A DNA stretch of 64,000 nucleotides from Spiroplasma endosymbiont of Clivina fossor (GTDB taxonomy: Bacteria; Bacillota_I; Bacilli_A; Mycoplasmatales; Nriv7): positions 248,001-312,000 of the forward strand of contig NZ_OZ035006.1 of the NCBI RefSeq assembly GCF_964031115.1, in the 5' to 3' direction. Each line of letters begins with the position of its first letter. Position 1 is the first letter of the stretch. The position numbers and the translations under genes were made by a program. The notes below the pieces were generated by a model. That model made no database searches. It was not told the origin of the DNA and worked only from the letters and a program-made list of their open reading frames with translations. Of this stretch, positions 52,833 through 63,274 are shown in pieces.

Positions 52833-53912
52833 ATGAAATATGTTATTTGCCAGGCTGATTTAGCCGATTTAAAAACAAAAGTCCAAAGTTGATTAAGAAC
52901 AATTTATAATCACAAACATTATCACAAAACTAAAAAACGAGTTACTAGTTATTTAAATTTATGTAATCAATTTTATTTAGAACCAATAACTTTAAATAAA
53001 TTAATAAAAAAGCATTTTCATGGTATACGAAATACATTTTATCAATGAGCTAATAAAATTCTTACTGCTTATCAAAATGATGATTTTAATAGTTTAATTT
53101 TTAAATATACAAAACCTAATAAAATTAGTTATCAATATGATTTAAATTCTCGTGAAAAAGTATGCGATTTATATTTTAATTACAAAAATCTTCAAGCCGG
53201 CGGAATGTGGTCTTTATTTAACAATTTAAAAATGGGTTTTCACGATATTGAAAATTCAAAAATTCCGAAAAATATTAAAACCTTTTATCGCTGAATTAAA
53301 TCTGACTCTCGATGAAAAGAATTAAAACAACAAATAAAGCAAACGAAACGCCATTTTAAGCGTTATGAAGTATCCGATATTGGTCTTTTACAAATGGACG
53401 CCAAAATAATTACTACATCAAATTTTCCGGTTGATAAAAAGTATTACATTTATGATTTTATTGACGAAATAACACGCATAGTATTTGGTTATGTTTATGA
53501 TAGTTTAGGAACCAATAACGCGATTAACGCTGTGCAAAGAGCAATGAAAGATTTTAGCGCGCTTGGCATAACCATTAAACGCCTTCGCACTGATAATGCT
53601 CCTGAATTTATAACTACTAATTGAAGTAATAAAAAAGCATACAAAGTAAAAGAAAGACCTTTTACGGCCTTTCTTTCAAGGAATGGGGTTATCCATGAAA
53701 CCACTCCAATTCGTTCGCCACAAAGTAACGGTAAAATTGAGCGGTTTCATCAACATTATACTAAATTATTTTATGTTAAGGATAAAAAACTAAATCAAAA
53801 CGAACTACAACATTTCTTAAATCAATATTATTACTATTACAACTTCCAACGCTGTCATTCAGCATTACAAAATAAATCGCCATTTCAAAAATTACAAGAA
53901 TTAATAAATTAA
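52833..53912 (+). CDS. Plectrovirus DDE transposase/integrase (P1)
   Basis: 359 aa. The N-terminal half is helical and DNA-binding-like. The C-terminal half is an rve-type core with LLQMDAKII (Asp), LRTDNAPEF (Asp) and SPQSNGKIERFHQHY (Glu), and it ends YYYYNFQRCHSALQNKSP. Similar proteins are known from SpV1 genomes and are thought to mediate their chromosomal insertion. Own ribosome site AAGGAG. Confidence 0.85.
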
Positions 53913-53935
53913 TTTCCCCCTTTTTAATGTTTTTC

Positions 53936-53964
53936 TTGATTGTACTAAACATCTGTGGTATATT
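53936..53964 (+). promoter_or_regulatory. Promoter at the P1/P2 junction
   Basis: TTGATT, exact 17-bp spacer, TATATT with a TGn extension. Reads from the end of P1 across the boundary repeat into P2, and in a circular P1 would read into its own first genes. Confidence 0.7.
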
Positions 53965-53967
53965 ACA

Positions 53968-53993
53968 AGATTGCTAATTTTTTGTAGAAACCA
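53968..53993. repeat. Middle boundary repeat (P1/P2 junction)
   Basis: Exact 26-bp copy of 46031-46056. It begins just past the promoter and would be at the very start of the transcript. TTTGTAGAAACCA pairs with TGGTTTCTACAAA at 54014-54026. Confidence 0.75.
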
Positions 53994-54041
53994 TATACAT
54001 ATGACAAGATTTTGGTTTCTACAAATTTGCTTTTAATTAAT

Positions 54042-55109
54042 AGACTTCTTGCAAAATTAATATGATAATTATAATTTTTAAATTTAAAATAAATATAAAA
54101 GTGTTATTAAAATAATTTTTAGATTATTTTTACAAATATTTTGTCATTAAAACATAATAAAAATTATTATTTACAATAAAAAAAGACTGAAATTTTAAAT
54201 TATCAAATATATTTAAACTAATAGTTGTAAATTATAAATTGAAGCTATTAAATTAAATCTTAAAGCAAATCTTTTTCTACGATTTCGATATTTTTCACTA
54301 ATAATTTTAAATTTTTTAAGTATAGCAAAAACATTTTCAATAACAATTCTCATTTTTGAAATTCGCTCATTATTTTGCTTTTCTTCTTTATTTAAAGGGT
54401 TTTTCTTTGATTTTCTTTTAGGAATTAAAACATTATGATTAATTTTTTGTATGCCTTGATAACCTAAATCCACTAAAACAGTTGTTTCTGGTAAAAATTT
54501 AATTTTTGAATCTTTTAAAATTTTAAAGTCATGGTTTTTACCATAAGAAAAATCAGAACTAATAATTTTTTTACTATCTTTTTCAATTATAACTTGTGTT
54601 TTTATTGTGTGTTTTTTCTTTTTTCCTGAGTAGTGCTGTTTTTGTCTTTTTTTGGGCGTTGGATTTGGCTTTCAGTTACATCAATTATAACAGTCTTATC
54701 TTTGAAATAATCTTTTAATAGTGATTTTTGACCAGTAAGTTGTTGAAAATTAGGGTGTTTTATTAAAGTGTCTTCAATTCATTTGATATTTCTATAACAA
54801 CTACTTTCACTAATATCATAACTTTTTGCAATATGAAAATAAGTTCTATATTCTCTTCAATATTCTAAAGTCATTAAAATACGATTTTCTAATGATAATT
54901 TATTGGTTCTTCCGCGACGAAATCTCTTTTTTAATTCTTCTATTTTTAAAATTTCTAGCATTTTATTAAAAGTAGTATGTTTAATACCAGTTAATCTTAA
55001 AAAATTTTTATCACTTATTTGATTATTTTTTTTAAATTTCATTTAAATTCCACCTTTTTATTAAAAACAACAATTCAATTATATTTTAAATTAATTTTGC
55101 AAGAAGTCT
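54042..55109 (-). mobile_element. IS5-like element, copy 8
   Basis: 1068 bp, AAT duplication (54039-54041 and 55110-55112). Sits between the junction promoter and the first P2 gene, so it may block transcription into P2. Confidence 0.95.
54213..55042 (-). CDS. IS5-like transposase OrfAB, copy 8
   Basis: OrfA from 55042, OrfB to 54213. Same as copy 1. Confidence 0.87.
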
Positions 55110-55215
55110 AATAAATAAATACGAGCTCATTTATTTATTACAAGAAATATAAGGTTAAATTAATATTTATTATTTTTAGTTATGCCTTGTATTTTTTTGT
55201 GCCTTGATAGTAATA

Positions 55216-55325
55216 AACTAAGTTAATTAGTAAACGAAGTTTACTAACAAATTTTGTTAAACATAAATGTTTAAAAAAATAAATATTTAACTTAGTTAGA
55301 TAACTAAGCTAAATATAACTTAGTT
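55216..55325. promoter_or_regulatory. AACTAAGTTA repeats upstream of P2
   Basis: The ten-mer AACTAAGTTA or its inverse at 55216-55225, 55288-55297 and 55316-55325, a variant near 55302, and one more at 55816-55825. The same motif precedes the homologous P0 gene. Iteron or operator candidates. Confidence 0.55.
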
Positions 55326-55359
55326 TAATATAACTAAATATTGTAAGGATGGTATGTAT

Positions 55360-55689
55360 ATGAGAAATATTGAAAATATTTTTTTAAATACTGAAAAATA
55401 TCTTTTAAAAGAAACACAAAATGCAGTACTTATTAAAGCACCAGCAATTCCGTGATTGTATGAATCTACTGGTATTTGGTTTTCGAAACGATTTGTTTAT
55501 AAAGGAAAATATGAGAATTCTATTTGTATAGGAATAATTAGAGATGGTGAATATCGGTTAGTTTTTATTAATGATAAAGGTCAAGAGTCTAGTTTGATTT
55601 TAGGTCATGAGTTGTTAGGTTTTTTTGTTGCTGAAAAAGAACATGATAAAAAGGTTGTAAGTTTTGATTATTTTAAAAATTCATTTTAA
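55360..55689 (+). CDS. P0/P2-specific 109-aa protein
   Basis: MRNIENIFLNTEKYLLKETQ, IWFSKRFVYKGKYENSICIG and ELLGFFVAEKEHDKKVV. Closely similar to the P0 protein at 38071-38397. It occupies the place of the P1 replication genes. Soluble, no known motif. Confidence 0.7.
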
Positions 55690-55758
55690 AAATGTTTTAC
55701 GGTGTTTTAAGAATAGGGGTAAATAAAAAAATATTTTAGTTAGTTTTTATGGTGTTTA

Positions 55759-55789
55759 AACGGTGCGGAAAGCGTATGCTCCGTCCGTT
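55759..55789 (+). other. Conserved hairpin of P2
   Basis: Stems AACGG/CCGTT, CGG/CCG (with an AA bulge) and AGC/GCT around GTAT. Same shape as 46657-46687 in P1, with two base pairs changed on both sides. Lies between two genes. Confidence 0.65.
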
Positions 55790-55851
55790 AATTATCTATG
55801 TTAGTTGAGTTATTTAACTAAGTTATTGCAATTTTTTGAGGAGTTTTAGAA

Positions 55852-56028
55852 ATGAAAATGTGAGTTAATGTGGATGAGTCTGGCAAAGATTATTGTCAAG
55901 AGTTTATATATTCTATTAATAAAAAAACTGGATTAGAACAAAAAATTTGAGCGTCTAAATCTGCAGTTGAATCTGTTAGAACTGATTTAGTCGGTGATAA
56001 TTGACTTTGTGTTGATATTGCATATTAA
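55852..56028 (+). CDS. 58-aa hypothetical protein (P2)
   Basis: MKMWVNVDESGKDYCQEFIY, ending DNWLCVDIAY, behind TTGAGGAG. Soluble and Trp-containing (TGA). Not recognised. Confidence 0.55.
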
Positions 56029-56059
56029 AAGATTAGAAAATTAAGGAGAAAAGAGAAAG

Positions 56060-56272
56060 ATGAGTATATTTGGATTAGTATTTTTTACGATTTTAACATT
56101 ATTACTAGCATACTATATTGCGGTTAATATTTATCGGTTTTTTAAAGATAAAAAGAAATATGGTAGTGAAGCAAAACAGTTGCCAAAAGATTTTACTTAT
56201 TCACAACGAATATTTATTGCAAAGTTTAAACGAAATTTGTTAGAACAAGATGAAAAAGAAATTAAAAAGTAG
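56060..56272 (+). CDS. Small single-helix protein (P2)
   Basis: 70 aa. Helix FGLVFFTILTLLLAYYIAV, then a basic tail with FTYSQRIFIAKFKRN. Counterpart of 47981 (P1) and 37847 (P0). Confidence 0.74.
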   Translation: MSIFGLVFFTILTLLLAYYIAVNIYRFFKDKKKYGSEAKQLPKDFTYSQRIFIAKFKRNLLEQDEKEIKK

Positions 56273-56281
56273 GTTTAGAAA

Positions 56282-56431
56282 ATGTTTAAAAAAATAATTA
56301 TTGAGTTAATTGAATTAATTTATCCAGCTGCCGATTTGCCACCCCAAGTTGTATTTTTGTTTTCAATTTTAATAATTGTAATGCTCTTCTCAGCAATTAT
56401 TTTTCTACTCTTTTGACCTTTTAAGCGGTAA
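56282..56431 (+). CDS. Tiny hydrophobic protein (P2)
   Basis: 49 aa. IELIELIYPAADLPPQVVFL, then one helix. Nearly the same as the P1 protein at 48210. Confidence 0.72.
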
Positions 56432-56436
56432 TTATT

Positions 56437-56667
56437 ATGTTCTTAGTTGCTTGAAAAGATTTAGATTGAGAAATGACAAAATTGTATTTTTGAGATTTAT
56501 TTATTCAAATTAAAATTATTCCGGCGTGAGTTTCTGGTAAAGAAATTGATTTAACCAAAGAACTACTTTGACTTTTAATAGCGAATATTGCCTTTTGAAT
56601 GGTATTAGTATTCATTATCTTATTTATGGTTATTTTATTTTATAAGGTTAAATCATATTTTGTTTAG
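56437..56667 (+). CDS. Plectrovirus membrane protein (P2)
   Basis: 76 aa. WKDLDWEMTKLYFWDLFIQI and a C-terminal helix. Counterpart of 48365; all Trp are TGA. Confidence 0.72.
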
Positions 56668-56682
56668 AAAGGGGGTGATTAT

Positions 56683-56919
56683 ATGATTGGAACTTTCTTA
56701 ACAGAAGTACCAGCAAAAATTACTGGCGAACAAGCGGTTACTAACTTATGAAAAGCATTAATTACAGCGTTCGGTAATATTTGAACTGATATTATTGGTG
56801 GTAATATGCCAAATGTCGTTAATTTTTTTGCTACATATTGAGTTTTCTTGCTTGGTGTGATTATTGGTTTATTTTTAATTGCTTTCAAAATGTTTGAAAA
56901 ATTAATGCCTGGCAGATAG
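56683..56919 (+). CDS. Probable major coat protein (P2)
   Basis: 78 aa. MIGTFLTEVPAKITGEQAVT, one strong helix (VFLLGVIIGLFLIAF) and the basic end KLMPGR, behind AAAGGGGGTGATTAT as in P0 and P1. Confidence 0.8.
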
Positions 56920-56950
56920 TAATAAAAATAAGGAGAGTGTGATTTAAGTG

Positions 56951-57940
56951 ATGCTATTGTTTAAAAAAACAAATTTAAGATTATATGATTTTGTCGCTTT
57001 AAATCGCACTTTATTTATTATTGCGTGATTTTATGGTGCGATTTTGCATTATTATAATCCCCAAAGTTGACGAATGTTATTTGATATTATTTACTTATTA
57101 ATTGCTTTGTATATTTTATATACTAAAATTTCTCATTTCTTTGCTCGTCGAAGTTTTATTAATTTCTTATTAAATTCACCTTTAAATTTAGTAATTGGTG
57201 CTTTAGGAACTGGAAAAACCGCTTTAATGGTTTTAGCTTCTTACTTATTAAGCGGTTGAAAAACGATTTCTACTTTTCCGATTACAGATAAACAAATGCT
57301 TTCATTAGGGCATATGTCACTTTTAGATTATAATTATCCAATTTTAGATGAAAAACATTTACTGTTATGAGATGAAACTAACTTATTTTTAGAAGGAACT
57401 GATTATAAAGAAAATGATAGAGTAACCCAGGGTTTACAAGAATATTTCGCTTCGGCTCGCCAATTTACCCATATCGTATTAGCAAGCGGACAACGAGCCG
57501 AACATATATGGGTTAAGGTTCGCGATATTGCGAATTCAATAATTGTTGGTATTAGAAAAAAACCGGTTAGTATCTTTCGACCCTATTTACAAGTTATTTA
57601 TGGCACTTTTAAATCGGTAAGCGAATACGAACAATGACGATTAACTCTGATTAATGCTAAAAATGATAAAAAAGGTCGCAAAATTAAGTATCGTAGTATT
57701 CCGGAATTAGACATTTATTTCTTTAAATTGAAAATTCCGATGTCAATTTTAAACCTTTATGATAATAAATATTTATCTTTCCTGCGTGAATTAAGTAATC
57801 GTGCTTTGAATGATAATTATAAACATAAATTTTGAAATGATAATGTAATGGATATTGAAGCATTAGAATATTTAAAAATGGAGAAATTTAGCAAGATACT
57901 TACTAAGTTAAAAAATAATCTAAAGAAGAAAAATAAGTAA
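56951..57940 (+). CDS. Zot-like assembly ATPase (P2)
   Basis: 329 aa. Walker A GALGTGKTA, Walker B LLLWDET, and AHIWVKVRDIANSIIVGIRK-like middle, with two N-terminal helices. Collinear with P1 and P0. Confidence 0.9.
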
Positions 57941-57953
57941 AGGAGTTTAAAAA

Positions 57954-58280
57954 ATGGAAAACTTAGAAAAAATGGCTAGTTTAATTGGCGATATGTTTTA
58001 TAAAGTTTTTGATTTAATTTGAACTTTAACGATTCCGGGAACAGATATTCGTATTATTATTTTTCCGCTAATTATGCTTGTGGTAAATCTTGTAATTGGT
58101 GGCATTTTAGGTATTCATATTGAACGACCAAAAGTTGGTTTTCGTAAAAAATATCGAAAATCAGTTGCTAATTGAGGAGCTAAGAAAAAATCATCTAGTG
58201 GTCCGATTAAGAAATTTAGTGGTAATAGCTCTAAAAATAGACCGTGAGTTAACCAACATGGACGGCGAATAAAAAGGTAG
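57954..58280 (+). CDS. Plectrovirus membrane protein with long basic tail (P2)
   Basis: 108 aa. MENLEKMASLIGDMFYKVFD, helix, then about 50 residues very rich in Lys, Arg, Ser and Gly (KKSSSGPIKKFSGN, HGRRIKR). Longer than the P1 protein by 31 residues, all in the basic tail. Confidence 0.74.
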
Positions 58281-58289
58281 GTTTAGAAA

Positions 58290-58535
58290 ATGTTTAAATT
58301 AATAATATTATTTATTCTTGTTGCTGTTTTTTCTATTTTTGCTTTAAATGACTTTTTAGGTTTATGAGCCTATGTGCGTGAGGGTTTAGAATATTTTAAT
58401 AAAGTTTTATCAAATAATATTAAAATTTTAGATTTGTTTAAACCAATGATAAGGTTATTTTCCCAACATCCGATTTTCCAAATTTTAGGAACGATTTGTA
58501 TTTTATCAACAATATATTTAATTTTAAGGAGTTAA
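58290..58535 (+). CDS. Plectrovirus small membrane protein (P2)
   Basis: 81 aa. Signal-like start, VREGLEYFNKVL, LFKPMIRLFSQHPIFQILGT, C-terminal helix. Counterpart of 50179. Confidence 0.74.
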
Positions 58536-58538
58536 AAA

Positions 58539-58922
58539 ATGAAGAAGTTAAAGAAAATATTAAGTATTAAATGATTTAAAAGCGTTTTAGGTTTTATGCA
58601 TTTTTTTATTATATTTCATACTGTCATGGTTATAATTTGAGTATTTTTAACAAAAATTCGAACTAACACAGATGAGTTTTTTAAAGATTTTATATTGTTT
58701 GATTTTCAAAATGTAGTTCTTAAGGTGTATTTTTGATTATTAATCGTTTATTTGTTAATAACTGGTATTAAGTTAATTATTAGGGGTTATTACTTTAATA
58801 AAGTTTTTAGAAAGCATCAGATGCAAGTTGTTAATTGCGAATGTCCACAACATAATCATTATAAATTTTCTGATGCTTTTAAAGCGATAAAAAATAGTTT
58901 TAAGGCGTGATGAGATGCATAA
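58539..58922 (+). CDS. Two-helix membrane protein with Cys/His tail (P2)
   Basis: 127 aa. Helices near VLGFMHFFIIF and LIVYLLITGIKLII, and a tail with NCECPQHNHYKF, a Cys/His cluster that could hold a metal. It stands where P0 has its two-helix protein, but the sequence differs. Overlaps the adsorption gene by 8 bp. Confidence 0.62.
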
Positions 58923-60762
58923 GATTATTTCTTGATTTATTGTAATGTTTATTGGTTTAGTTCCTTTGGGTGCCTTTTTTGATACAAAACAACCACCAAA
59001 ACCTAATATGGAACAATTTTTTATGAAACGAGAAAAACGAGCTACAAATTCCAGTCAATGTGGTAATAGTTGTAATTTTGAGTTTTCTGAAATTTTGAAT
59101 AGTAGTTTCACTCCTTCAACTTATAATTTAAAAGACGGATGATTAGATGTTGCTTTTGTTAAAAATCAATTACCTAATGATTTGGGCCCTGTTGGTAATT
59201 ATATTTATTGGTCTATCGTAAAAACTGTTCGTGATTTTTATGAAAAAAATTTTACTAGTATTGAACATAATGAATATTATATTGATAAAATCATTAATGT
59301 TAAGATTACATTTACTAAAAATAAAGATTTAACTTTTAGTGAATATTTAATAACTTCATTTTCTGCCGAAATGCCTCCTTTACCAGAAAAAGATAACGAA
59401 CAACCATTACCGACCACCATAACTAAAAATGATGGTGAGTATCAATATAATCAGTTTCAAGATAAACTTGATTATTTAATGATACAACGCCGAGATTTTG
59501 ATAAATTTAATTATAGTTATTTATATTGAGTCCCAATTTTTAATTTCTTTGACGATAATTTTAAATATATGAGTGAAATTTCAATTAAATTAAATGGTTT
59601 TAAACAAAATAGTAAATTTAATTTAAGTCGCAAAAATTCATATCCTAAACCTGATATGATGGAAAAAGTTATTTTTAGGGAACTTTCCTTTTCCAGTTTT
59701 GGTGATGTTATTACTATAAAAACTGAGCATGGTAGCATTGTGGGTTATAATGAGTTTTTAGAAAATGGTAAATCAATTTTAAAATTTGGGTCACAAACAA
59801 GTTTTGGAATAGATTTTATTAATACCTTTTTTGGACAAATCAATTATTATGGTAATACTTTCCATTTTTTACGCTATGATGACAAATTAAAGACTGATTT
59901 TAAAGATTTTATGCTCCATTATCAAAAACATTTAACTGTTGATTTTATTAATGGTTTATTTAATAAAATTTATAAAGTTTTAGGTGAATTTTTTGTACAA
60001 TTCTTTTATGCGAGTTTTGATACAGATGCCTCTACTTATGTAGAATTAGATTACAAAGGAATGCAACAAATTCCTAAAAACGTTTTACAAATGGGTTTTT
60101 TCTATCGTTCCTTAATTACTTTTTATCCCAAACAGTATTTAATTAACTTTGGTTCAACAATAGAAAATAGTAAGAATATGATTTTTCGTTCTTATTTCTT
60201 TGTTAAAGATAAACAAACTGCCAATGGTTTTAATACTGGTAAAAGCTCTTATCAAATAGATTTTAATGTATTAAAAGCGTATGATAACCAACTATGAAAC
60301 GCTACTAGTAATAAACTGCATTTTTACAACGCTAAAGTTGATGTGATGTATGGAATTAATATTTTTACGCTAACTTTTCCACTATATAAAAAGAAAAATG
60401 AAAGTACTCAATATCATTATTCTTTATACGATTTTAACATTTTGAATTCAACGGCTTTTATTGGTGGGGGCATAAGCGGTAATATGGATGATTTAATTCC
60501 TACACCCAATTGTTCTTATTGAGGTTTATTTAGTGCAATATCTTGTGGTATTCAACACGCTTCTGTTAGTGTATTAAATTGATTACTTGGTCTTTCTGGG
60601 ATTAATCTTTTAATTCGCCCCATTGCCGATATTGCTAAAACAACGATTAATTTTACCAAAACTGCCTTTCCGGTATTTGAAGTTATTCCAGCGTTTCAGA
60701 TGTTATTTGAATTTGTAGTACCATTAGCAATTTTGTTAATGATATTAAAAAAGTTTTCTTAA
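58915..60762 (+). CDS. Adsorption-type minor coat protein (P2)
   Basis: 615 aa. Signal peptide, FMKREKRATN, variable domain (~59-154), conserved body and C-terminal anchor as in P1. The body from about residue 170 is largely the same as in P1. The variable domain shares only scattered residues with P1 (WL..., YIDKIINVKITF, SEYLITSF). The same domain recurs in the P2 lipoprotein with three silent base differences over 288 bp. Confidence 0.78.
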
Positions 60763-60818
60763 ATGTTTCTAATATTTTTATATAAAATATAATTCCTTTG
60801 AAAGGAGGATTTTTATTT
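60763..60818 (+). promoter_or_regulatory. Own promoter and ribosome site of the P2 lipoprotein gene
   Basis: TATAAT at 60788-60793 with a TTTCTA-like -35 region and the palindromic ribosome site TCCTTT-G-AAAGGA. Almost base-for-base the same as in P1. Confidence 0.6.
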
Positions 60819-61214
60819 ATGTGAAAATTTTTATCAGCTTTAAATTTAGTATGTATAACGTTTATTTCTGGGTGTAGTAAAAATAGCAATGATTTAAAAA
60901 AATATGATTTAGAATTTGTCGAAATTTTGAATAGTAGTTTTACTCCTTCAACTTATAATTTAAAAGACGGATGATTAGATGTTGCTTTTGTTAAAAATCA
61001 ATTACCTAATGATTTGGGCCCTGTTGGTAATTATATTTATTGGTCTATCGTAAAAACTGTTCGTGATTTTTATGAAAAAAATTTTACTAGTATTGAACAT
61101 AATGAATATTATATTGATAAAATCATTAATGTTAAGATTACATTTACTAAAAATAAAGATTTAACTTTTAGTGAATATTTAATAACTTCATTTTCAGCAG
61201 AAATGCCTTATTAA
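60819..61214 (+). CDS. Lipoprotein copy of the adsorption domain (P2)
   Basis: 131 aa. Lipobox FISGC (mature end at Cys19), then residues 35-130 identical in protein to residues 59-154 of the P2 adsorption protein. The leader matches the P1 lipoprotein leader, so the same carrier holds a different, self-matched domain in each phage. Confidence 0.72.
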
Positions 61215-61239
61215 CTTTAGTAATTTAATAACCATTCTT

Positions 61240-61269
61240 GAAAATCGTATTACAAAAAATACGATTTTC
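61240..61269 (+). terminator. Terminator after the P2 lipoprotein gene
   Basis: Perfect 12-bp stem GAAAATCGTATT / AATACGATTTTC followed by TTAA. Confidence 0.7.
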
Positions 61270-61289
61270 TTAATTTAAGGAGTTTAAAA

Positions 61290-62372
61290 ATGAAATATAT
61301 TATTCCCCAAGCTGACTTAGCAGATTTAAAAGCAAAAGCACAAAGTTGATTAAGTGCCAATTGCCGTAATCCTTATTACTATAAAACTAAAAAACGCATT
61401 ACTGCCTATTTAAATTTATGTACTTATTTTTATATTGAAGAAACTACTTTAACAAAACTTATTAAAAAATATTTTAAGAACGCAACGAAAACCTTTTATC
61501 GTTGGGCACAAAAAATTATGACCGCTTATTATTCTGACAATTTAGATTTGTTATTGTTTAAAACTACAAAACCACAAAATCTTAATTATCAATATAGTTT
61601 AAATTATCGCAAAAAAGTATGTGATTTATATTTTGATTACAAAAATCTTCAAGCTGGCGGAATGTGGTCTTTATTTAACAATTTAAAAATCGGTTTTCAC
61701 GATGTTAAAAATTTAGAAGTTCCGAAAAATATCAAAACTTTTTATCGTTGAATTAAATCCGACCCTCGTTGAAAAGAATTAAAACAGCAAATCAAACAAA
61801 CAAAACGCCATTTTAAGCGTTATGAAGTTTCTGAGATTGGTCTTTTACAAATGGATGCCAAAATTATTACCACATCAAATTTTCCGGTTGATAAAAAATA
61901 TTACATTTATGATTTCATTGACGAAATGACACGCATAGTATTTGGTTATGTTTATGATAGTTTAGGAACCAATAACGCAATTAATGCCGCACAAAGAGCA
62001 ATGAAAGATTTTAGCGAGCTCGGCATAACAATTAAACGCCTTCGTACTGATAATGCTCCGGAATTTACCACTACTAATTGAAGCAATAAAAAAGCATATA
62101 AAGTAAAAGAAAGGCCTTTTACAACCTTTCTTTCGAGGAACGGAATTGTCCACGAAACCACGCCGATTCGTTCGCCACAGAGTAACGGTAAAATCGAGCG
62201 GTTTCATCAACATTATACCAAATTATTTTATTCTAAGGATAAAAAATTAAATCAAAACGAACTTCAACATTATTTAAACAAATATTATTACTTTTATAAT
62301 TTTGAACGCCATCATTCATCTTTAAACAGTAAAACGCCTTTTCAAACATTGCAAAAATTTTTAACAAAGTAG
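61290..62372 (+). CDS. Plectrovirus DDE transposase/integrase (P2)
   Basis: 360 aa, collinear with the P1 enzyme. Catalytic segments LLQMDAKII, LRTDNAPEF and SNGKIERFHQ are intact; the C-terminus is YYYFYNFERHHSSLNSKTP. The N-terminal ~110 residues are more diverged between P1 and P2 than the core. Confidence 0.85.
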
Positions 62373-62472
62373 TTTCTAGAAGTTTGAATAATTATTTTTT
62401 ATAAAATATTTAACTTATTGTTACAATCGCTATTAAATTAAATATTTCTAGAATTAAAAGATTTTTTTAATT

Positions 62473-63114
62473 TTAATTATTTACAATTTTAGCAAAATTT
62501 ATTCCTAAAACAGTTGTTAAGTGTCTATCAGTGGCTCCAGCACTATAAAGATAACTATAAACATAAATATTTAATTTTAATTCTTTATTATTTTCAATTC
62601 ATAATCCTATTTCAATATCACAATCAACATCATATGAAGCAAATCAATATTGATTTGCTTTAACTAAAGTTCTTCAATATGCTTTATCACTACTATTGTT
62701 ATGATTTATATCAACATTATTTAAATTAATTTTAATATCTCCAAATTTATCTTTCCCTACATTACCAAAAGTTTCTGGTGAATTTTCTTCTCCATAAGTG
62801 TTAATTATAATGTAAGGATATTTTTCTATAAATGAATTTCAATCAGAAGCATATTTAGTAAAATCTACTATATTTAATGTTTTCTTATCATTAAACCTTA
62901 AAGTATAACTTCAACTAGCGTCTCCAGTTCTACCATAATAATAATCATATTTTACTATTATATCATTATTAGCTTCTACTAAATAAGGACTTGTTGCTCG
63001 TTTTTCTCGTTTCATAAAAGATTGTTCTATTTTTCTTGGGGCATTGCCAACAATACCCGTCATTCCACTTCCAGCTATTGTTATTGTTCCTATAATTCCT
63101 AGTAATTTTTTCAT
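62473..63114 (-). CDS. Secreted protein of P2 (reverse strand)
   Basis: 213 aa. Signal peptide KKLLGIIGTITIAGSGMTGIV, then IEQSFMKREKRAT (residues ~29-41), the same motif as in both adsorption proteins, then a beta-rich acidic body (VKYDYYYGRTGDASWSY, DVDCDIEIGLW). It is the only gene on the opposite strand in P1/P2 and absent from P1, so it looks like cargo added to the phage. It may act on the host cell surface or the insect/plant host. Function unknown. Ribosome site GAAAGGAAT. Confidence 0.65.
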
Positions 63115-63274
63115 AGTTAATCAAATTCCTTTCGTGAATTTTTACTAATTAATAAAATTTATAACACCTTTACCTTTCTCCAAAAAAATCTTAGTCTGGA
63201 ATCTACTTACTTTAGAATTTCATTATAAACTATTTTTAAAAATTTTCTGTATTATTTTATAATTTATTATCCCT

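Larger units (their letters stand above)
46031..53967 (+). mobile_element. Plectrovirus prophage P1 (7.94 kb)
   Basis: A complete-looking SpV1-type genome: zinc-ribbon peptide, probable DNA-binding protein, HUH Rep, small membrane proteins, coat protein, Zot-like ATPase, minor proteins, adsorption-type protein, lipoprotein and transposase, all on the plus strand. All frames are open in code 4. Confidence 0.88.

Noticed and set aside
53635-53680. AAAGAAAG...CTTTCTTT hairpin inside the phage transposase genes as a terminator
   Set aside because: It lies within conserved codons (VKERPFTAFLSRNG) and has no T run after it.
53495-53704. Reverse-strand ORFs of about 69 aa inside both phage transposases (also 61952-62161)
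   Set aside because: They are shadows of the transposase frame with no ribosome site; their conservation follows from that of the enzyme.
46053-53959. Inverted repeat ACCACAGATGTTT / AAACATCTGTGGT at the two ends of P1 as transposase-recognised ends
   Set aside because: P2 does not keep the repeat at its ends, and the right arm overlaps a promoter, so the direct repeat is the better boundary signal.
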